A DNA stretch of 38,264 bases from Mogibacterium sp. (GTDB taxonomy: Bacteria; Bacillota; Clostridia; Peptostreptococcales; Anaerovoracaceae): NCBI GenBank assembly GCA_017431685.1, contig JAFRKO010000007.1, positions 1-38,264 of the forward strand, written 5' to 3'. Of this stretch, positions 34,058-38,264 are shown piece after piece. The position numbers and the translations under genes were made by a program. The notes beneath the pieces were generated by a model, which saw nothing but the letters and a program-made list of their open reading frames with translations, did not search any database and was not told where the DNA came from. Every line of letters begins with the position of its first letter. The first letter of the stretch is position 1.

Positions 34058-36094
34058 ATGAACAAAGATCATGATTATATAAAAGAATTATTCGACAGCG
34101 ACGGCATCAAAGCGCCTGAAAGCCTTTCCGAGGACAAGATGCTCGCCATGCTGAACGCAGCAGAAGAAAAGCAGTTCATCGAACAAACCGGAAACAATGC
34201 AAAGACCGGACACTTTGAAACGAAGCAGGTCAAAGCCCGTCCATCACTGAAAAGATGGGTGGCAGTAGCAGCAGCAGTTATAGCTGTCTTTGGTATCAGC
34301 GGACTCATGGAAATAATGACAGGTCCTCCTGATACATCTCTCGCCGGCGACGAACTCTACACATTCAAAAGTGAAAAAGAAATTGAAAGGCTTCTCAAAA
34401 GCATGGACAACAGTCCGCGCTACGGGCTTATCAAACTGGGCAGAGGAGCTTCAGATGATCTGGTTGAATATGAGACGGAAGAGCTGGCAGACGCGGATAT
34501 GGCAGACACAGGAACTACAGGAGTTCTCAGCAATTCTGCGGCTCCAAAATCTGCGGAGACCGACAGCTTTTCAGAGACATATTTACAGGTGGATGATGTA
34601 GATGAAGCAGACATTGTCAAGACCGATGGCAAGTACATATATTATGTAACTGACGGACGGGAAGTAGTCATTCTCTCCGCAAAAGACGGAAAGACGAAAA
34701 AACTCTCAACGGTAGGCAGTAGCGGAATCGAAAACTATATCAGCGATATCTACGTTAAGGGTGACAGACTCATTACAGTCGGTACTATTTACAAAGATGA
34801 CAGCGATGAGTCTTCTTCAGCCATAGTCGTATATGATATCAGTGACCGCAGCAAGCCCGAAGTGCTTTATGACTTCAGCCAGACAGGCGACATACTATCG
34901 AGCCGCATGGTCGGAGACAACGTGTACCTCGTTACCAATTACTATGTCTACAGAGGCGGCCGTATAGTGCCTGCATGCGGAAGCATCGCAAATCCTAAGG
35001 AGCTTGATGCAGCTGATATCTGCTGCGTTCCTGATCCTGATGCCCCTTCACTGATAGTCATCAGCGCGGTAGATGTATCTTCAGGTAATCAGGGTATCTC
35101 CACTACAAAGGCCGTCTTCGGCGCAAGCTCAGAGATTTACTGCAACGATCACAACCTGTATTGCACTTCGACCGAATATGACAGTGACAGCAGCACTTCC
35201 TACACACGTATAGTCCGCGCAAGTCTGAACGGTCTCAAAGTCAATGTCGATGCTACCGCCAGAGTCCGCGGTTATGTAAACTCACAGTTCTCCATGGATG
35301 AACGAGGTGGATACTTCCGCATCGCGACCACATCGGAACGTGCCGGCATCGAAGTCAACAACCTGTACGTGCTCGATTCAAAGCTGAAAGAAGCCGGAAA
35401 GGTCACTGGATTTGCCCGCAACGAGAGCATCAAAGCAGTACGCTTCATCGGTGACAAGGCATATGTGATCACATATGAGGCGATTGATCCTCTCTTCATC
35501 ATCGACCTTTCAGATCCTGATAATCCTCGCATCGAAGGAGAAGTCAAAATCGACGGATTCTCCACACTGCTCATACCTGTGAGTAAGGACAGACTTCTCG
35601 GAATCGGTCATGCGACCGGTGACAACGGCTACGGCGGAGAGTACGACAGCGGGCTCAAGCTTGCCCTCTTCGATATCTCCGATCCATCTGAGCCTAAGGT
35701 TCTCGACAGCAAGGAGTTCAAGGACATGTCGAGCGAAGCACAGTATGATCACCACGCGCTTATGGTAAACAATGAAGCCGGATACTTCGCTATCCCTTAC
35801 GAAATCTGGCATAATGTCGAAACAGATGGCTCTGAGGTTGTCGAAGATGCTGAAGAACCTTCGGAGACAAACGACACAGAAGAAGCTGAAACAGATATAC
35901 TGGTCGATCAGCCGGATGAAGTTGAAGACATCTATGATACAGGTATTCTTCTTTTCAAAGCCGGCGACAAAATCAACTCAGTAGATAAGCACAAACTTGA
36001 CAGTTCAGCAATACGCAGAAGTGTATACATCGGTGACTGGATCTATGCTCTCGATGCCGATGGAAACGTACAGAGCTTCAAACCGTCTCTCTAA
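34058..36094 (+). CDS. Membrane-anchored beta-propeller domain protein, putative anti-sigma partner
   Basis: The 678 residues comprise a cytoplasmic N-terminal segment of about 65 residues, one transmembrane helix at about 67-85, a linker rich in Asp/Glu/Ser, and a large extracellular region of the beta-propeller type (PF09826-like). The latter contains repeated blades such as LQVDDVDEADIVKTDGKYIY, VYDISDRSKPEVL, IIDLSDPDNPRIEGEV and LFDISDPSEPKVL. A very acidic loop lies near 588-623. There is no classical anti-sigma zinc motif in the N-terminus. Position next to the sigma factor and the topology suggest it restrains that sigma factor and senses an external signal (inference). GGAG ribosome-binding site. 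Confidence 0.85.
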   Translation: MNKDHDYIKELFDSDGIKAPESLSEDKMLAMLNAAEEKQFIEQTGNNAKTGHFETKQVKARPSLKRWVAVAAAVIAVFGISGLMEIMTGPPDTSLAGDELYTFKSEKEIERLLKSMDNSPRYGLIKLGRGASDDLVEYETEELADADMADTGTTGVLSNSAAPKSAETDSFSETYLQVDDVDEADIVKTDGKYIYYVTDGREVVILSAKDGKTKKLSTVGSSGIENYISDIYVKGDRLITVGTIYKDDSDESSSAIVVYDISDRSKPEVLYDFSQTGDILSSRMVGDNVYLVTNYYVYRGGRIVPACGSIANPKELDAADICCVPDPDAPSLIVISAVDVSSGNQGISTTKAVFGASSEIYCNDHNLYCTSTEYDSDSSTSYTRIVRASLNGLKVNVDATARVRGYVNSQFSMDERGGYFRIATTSERAGIEVNNLYVLDSKLKEAGKVTGFARNESIKAVRFIGDKAYVITYEAIDPLFIIDLSDPDNPRIEGEVKIDGFSTLLIPVSKDRLLGIGHATGDNGYGGEYDSGLKLALFDISDPSEPKVLDSKEFKDMSSEAQYDHHALMVNNEAGYFAIPYEIWHNVETDGSEVVEDAEEPSETNDTEEAETDILVDQPDEVEDIYDTGILLFKAGDKINSVDKHKLDSSAIRRSVYIGDWIYALDADGNVQSFKPSL

Positions 36095-36101
36095 TGACTA
36101 T

Positions 36102-36130
36102 TTGCAATAGGGCAATCGTGATAGTAAAAT
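36102..36130 (+). promoter_or_regulatory. Sigma-A promoter of rqcH
   Basis: TTGCAA (36102-36107), a 17-base spacer and TAAAAT (36125-36130). The predicted start at about 36136-36138 is only a few bases before the ATG at 36140, and no ribosome-binding site is present. Confidence 0.65.
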
Positions 36131-36139
36131 GTACTGGAT

Positions 36140-37864
36140 ATGGCTTACGACGGAATCATTACATATGCTGTTGCAAAAGAATTAAAAGAACGTATCGTGC
36201 CAGGCAAGATAGAGAAAGTCTACCAGCCTGGACCCGAGGATCTTTTGGTGCACATTCACACTCAGCGCGGGAATGTGCGCCTTTTCATTTCCTGCAACAG
36301 CAGCGCCGCGAGGGTCTGCCTGACTGAAGGCAGTTATACTAATCCGGAACAGCCTCCAACGTTCTGCATGCTGCTCAGAAAGCATCTTCAGGGAGGCCGC
36401 ATAACAGACGTGCGTCAAAAGGATGCTGAGCGCATAATCGAGATCGACATAGAAGCACAGAACGAGCTGGGTTTCTCGGTCTGCCGCAGACTTATTGTTG
36501 AGATAATGTCAAAGCACAGCAATATCGTGCTTATCGATATCGAAAGCGGCAAAATAATCGACGCAATAAAGCGCATATCTATCGACGTCAACAGATACCG
36601 TCAGCTTCTCCCGGGCATAATCTACAAATACCCTCCTGCTCAGGACAAAATGCCATTCAGCGAGGTCGACGCAGAAACGCTTCTTCCTCACGATGACAGA
36701 GCTATCATGTCACGCATCGCCGGCATTTCGCCATCCATAAGCCGTGAGATGCTCGCTCACTGCTACACCTCTCACGATGCCTCTGTCACATCGGTAGTCC
36801 CTGCGAGAAAGCTCGTAGAGATCATTGCTTCGATAGATGACGGCAGCGCAAGACCGCGCGTATACGCAGACGACGAAGGCACCCCGAGAGAGTTTCACAT
36901 TACTTCCCTGTCCGAATTCGAAGAGCTCAATACTATATATTTTGACACTGTATCGGAATGCGTTGACTATTTTTTTACTAATCGCGTAGCTTCAAACATG
37001 GTTCGCCAGAAGTCAATGCCGCTCCTGAAGTCGGTACAGGCATCTCTCAGCAAGGCTCTTCTGAAGAAGAAAAGACTGTCGGAGGACCTCCTGAGCGCGG
37101 AAAACTCCGAAAAATACAGACTTTACGGAGAGCTCCTCACAGCAAATCTCCACCTCATAAAGCCGGGTGATCGCAGAGCGAGGGTCATCAACTATTATGA
37201 CGGCAGCGAGATCGAGATCCCTCTGGACGAAAAGATCTCTGCCTCGGCCAACGCACAGAAGTATTTCAAGAAATACTCCAAGGCCAGGACTGCGATACAC
37301 GAAAAGCAGACCCAGCTTGAAGACAACGAAAGAGATATCGAATATCTCGAGTCCGTAATACAGAACATCGAAACCGCAGACACCGTGCCCCTGCTTGAGG
37401 TCATCAGAGACGAGCTCGAGCAGACCGGCTACGTCCGAAGACGGCAGAAAGCCTCACAGCGAAAGAAAAAGAACCGCAGGCCTGAGCCTTTAAAATACAC
37501 GCTCAGCGACGGCACAGAGGTTCTGGTAGGCCGCAATAACATAGATAATGACTGGCTCACCATGAAGTTCGCATCCAAGACTGATGTGTGGATGCATACA
37601 AAGGACATCCCGGGTTCACACGTAATAGTCAGACTCGAAGACGGCTGCAATATAAATGACCTTCCGGCAGAGACCATCTACGAGGCTGCATCGATAGCTG
37701 CTTATCACAGCAAAGCTGCAAGAAGTGACAACGTGCCGGTGGATTATGTGCCGGTCAGATATGTAAAAAAGCCTAACGGCGCCAAACCGGGCATGGTAAT
37801 ATTCACCCACAACCAGACAGTTTATGTGACACCGAAGCTTCCAGGCACAAAAAAAGAAAAGTAG
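36140..37864 (+). CDS. rqcH: Ribosome quality-control factor RqcH (NFACT family)
   Basis: RqcH binds stalled 50S subunits with peptidyl-tRNA and recruits tRNA-Ala to add C-terminal Ala tails that mark the chain for degradation. The 574 residues have NFACT-N (MAYDGIITYAVAKELKERI, LLRKHLQGGRI, LIVEIMSKHSNIVLID), a coiled-coil arm at about 295-435, and NFACT-R at about 450-560 (VGRNNIDNDWLTMKFA, VWMHTKDIPGSHVIV). Position 97-98 reads Glu-Arg where the family normally has Asp-Arg, the motif linked to tRNA-Ala recognition. Older names are FbpA or fibronectin-binding protein. The start is family-consistent although it has no Shine-Dalgarno sequence. Confidence 0.95.
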   Translation: MAYDGIITYAVAKELKERIVPGKIEKVYQPGPEDLLVHIHTQRGNVRLFISCNSSAARVCLTEGSYTNPEQPPTFCMLLRKHLQGGRITDVRQKDAERIIEIDIEAQNELGFSVCRRLIVEIMSKHSNIVLIDIESGKIIDAIKRISIDVNRYRQLLPGIIYKYPPAQDKMPFSEVDAETLLPHDDRAIMSRIAGISPSISREMLAHCYTSHDASVTSVVPARKLVEIIASIDDGSARPRVYADDEGTPREFHITSLSEFEELNTIYFDTVSECVDYFFTNRVASNMVRQKSMPLLKSVQASLSKALLKKKRLSEDLLSAENSEKYRLYGELLTANLHLIKPGDRRARVINYYDGSEIEIPLDEKISASANAQKYFKKYSKARTAIHEKQTQLEDNERDIEYLESVIQNIETADTVPLLEVIRDELEQTGYVRRRQKASQRKKKNRRPEPLKYTLSDGTEVLVGRNNIDNDWLTMKFASKTDVWMHTKDIPGSHVIVRLEDGCNINDLPAETIYEAASIAAYHSKAARSDNVPVDYVPVRYVKKPNGAKPGMVIFTHNQTVYVTPKLPGTKKEK

Positions 37865-37892
37865 TGAAATCACCTTGCAAAAGGAGTACAAT
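37864..37892 (+). promoter_or_regulatory. Candidate promoter of the tRNA gene
   Basis: GTGAAA (37864-37869), a 17-base spacer and TACAAT (37887-37892). The predicted start would leave a 5' leader of about 27 bases, with a GCGTACGC palindrome, before the mature tRNA. Confidence 0.5.
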
Positions 37893-37925
37893 AGTCGTGC
37901 GCGATAAAAAGCGTACGCTGTACAC

Positions 37926-38001
37926 GGTCTGTTAGCTCAGCTGGGAGAGCGCATGGGTCACAACCATGATGTCGCGGGTTCGAGTCCCTCACAGACCACC
38001 A
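37926..38001 (+). tRNA. tRNA-Val (anticodon CAC)
   Basis: The 76-nt cloverleaf has acceptor stem GGTCTGT/ACAGACC (all paired), D stem GCTC/GAGC, anticodon stem CATGG/CCATG with loop GTCACAA (U33, anticodon CAC, A37), and TTCGAGT in the T loop. Discriminator A73 and an encoded CCA follow. CAC reads the valine codon GUG. One irregularity: the T stem GCGGG/CCCTC has a C-U mismatch at 50-64. It is a single gene with its own terminator. Confidence 0.92.
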
Positions 38002-38004
38002 TAG

Positions 38005-38040
38005 AAACGCTGGAATTTCAATAGTTCCAGCGTTTTTCTT
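38005..38040 (+). terminator. Intrinsic terminator after tRNA-Val
   Basis: A perfect 11-bp stem AAACGCTGGAA / TTCCAGCGTTT with a nine-base loop is followed by TTCTTTTG. It begins 4 bases after the CCA end. Confidence 0.93.
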
Positions 38041-38049
38041 TTGCCAAAA

Positions 38050-38077
38050 GTGTGAATTTAGTGTGAATTGGTGTGAA
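38050..38077 (+). repeat. Three phased GTGTGAA direct repeats next to the tRNA
   Basis: GTGTGAA occurs at 38050-38056, 38061-38067 and 38071-38077, with starts 11 and 10 bases apart, one helical turn each. The set lies 49 bp after the 3' end of the tRNA, where tyrosine integrases often recombine. It resembles arm-type integrase binding sites or a multimeric operator. No integrase gene is in the window, and the IS interrupts the region 47 bp further on. Confidence 0.5.
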
Positions 38078-38123
38078 AGTTGTCTACTTATTATAAATAG
38101 CACGCAAAAAAGGCCCCGGATCT

Positions 38124-38264
38124 TGAACTGAACCCAAAATGTTAGACACATTTTGGCAGGACATTAAGCTACTAACAAGGACTGAATTCTGTATTGAACA
38201 GGGCTCAGTCCTTTTAGCTTGCCCTTGATTCTCTGATGATTGTAATAATAGATATATTTCTCAA
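38124..38264 (-). mobile_element. IS3-family insertion sequence, inner end (right copy, partial)
   Basis: This is the second copy of the element at 1-139, in opposite orientation, cut by the window edge. It begins with TG at 38124-38125, and 38124-38262 is an exact reverse complement of 1-139. The flanking base differs (T at 38123, versus the complement A of position 140), which marks the IS boundary. Confidence 0.88.
38164..38264 (-). CDS. IS3-family transposase OrfB, C-terminal fragment (right copy)
   Basis: This minus-strand copy of the fragment at 1-99 has an identical sequence and the same stop codon (at 38166-38164). The rest of the gene lies beyond the right edge. Together the two copies show the IS is repeated in this genome, with both 3' ends pointing into the window. 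Confidence 0.88.
   Translation of the reverse strand, partial: EKYIYYYNHQRIKGKLKGLSPVQYRIQSLLVA

Noticed and set aside
37926-38001. tRNA-His as the identity of the tRNA
   Set aside because: The trinucleotide after U33 in the seven-base loop GTCACAA is CAC, which reads GUG valine; a histidine tRNA needs GUG as anticodon.
37870-38151. Minus-strand frame containing RDSNPRHHGCDPCALPAE
   Set aside because: This is the well-known spurious translation antisense to a tRNA gene, recurring in many databases; not a protein.

Overview
The window reads as a chromosomal segment of an anaerobic, low-to-mid GC member of the Firmicutes, class Clostridia. The evidence is the gene content: a clostridial 2[4Fe-4S] ferredoxin, the NADH-sensing repressor Rex, a ferredoxin-dependent 2-oxoacid oxidoreductase of the VOR/KOR type, PepV, a PucR-type regulator, type III pantothenate kinase, HrcA/CIRCE control of groESL, an FMN riboswitch on a riboflavin ECF transporter, and RqcH. 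A member of the Anaerovoracaceae (Family XIII) or a relative would fit, but I cannot place the genus from sequence alone.

The window begins and ends inside two copies of the same IS3-family insertion sequence in inverted orientation. Positions 1-139 and 38124-38262 are exact reverse complements. Each carries the C-terminus of the OrfB transposase and the IS end. Everything between them is single-copy chromosome, so this is probably a contig broken at a repeated IS.

Layout. (1) 281-2308: groES-groEL under a textbook promoter plus CIRCE. (2) 2336-5384: an OGG-type glycosylase and a P-loop/Asp23 fusion protein on the minus strand, a short ferredoxin gene on the plus strand, then acpP-rex. (3) 5438-14605 (minus): in transcription order dus, a lipoprotein solute-binding protein, pepV, then an FMN riboswitch, ribU-like, tsaE, tsaB, rimI, tsaD and an ABC-F ATPase. 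The t6A tRNA-modification genes lie directly downstream of a riboflavin-responsive leader. (4) 14621-23361 (minus): a small membrane protein with its own promoter, then metG, tatD, tilS, ftsH, pucR-like and coaX. (5) 23363-25401: a GNAT gene and a 5'-nucleotidase whose signal peptide is joined out of frame to the enzyme, very likely by a deletion that removed the first metal-binding motif. (6) 25462-29432: an HExxH protein on the plus strand, then on the minus strand a P-loop ATPase followed by the four-subunit 2-oxoacid:ferredoxin oxidoreductase. (7) 29479-33403: a GT4 glycosyltransferase, a tandem class II aldolase-like protein that has lost its zinc ligands, RarD, and a C_GCAxxG_C_C protein. 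(8) 33540-38040: an ECF-like sigma factor with a membrane-anchored beta-propeller partner, rqcH, and tRNA-Val(CAC).

Most of the window is core housekeeping. The less ordinary items are the sigma/beta-propeller pair, the P-loop/Asp23 fusion, the ATPase leading the oxidoreductase operon with an attenuator-like leader, the zinc-less tandem aldolase, the broken nucleotidase, RqcH with Glu in place of Asp97, helically phased repeats beside the tRNA, and the inverted IS boundaries. I saw no CRISPR array, rRNA, prophage structural genes, or recognisable defence or antibiotic-synthesis cluster. No stretch longer than 300 bases is left without an assigned feature.
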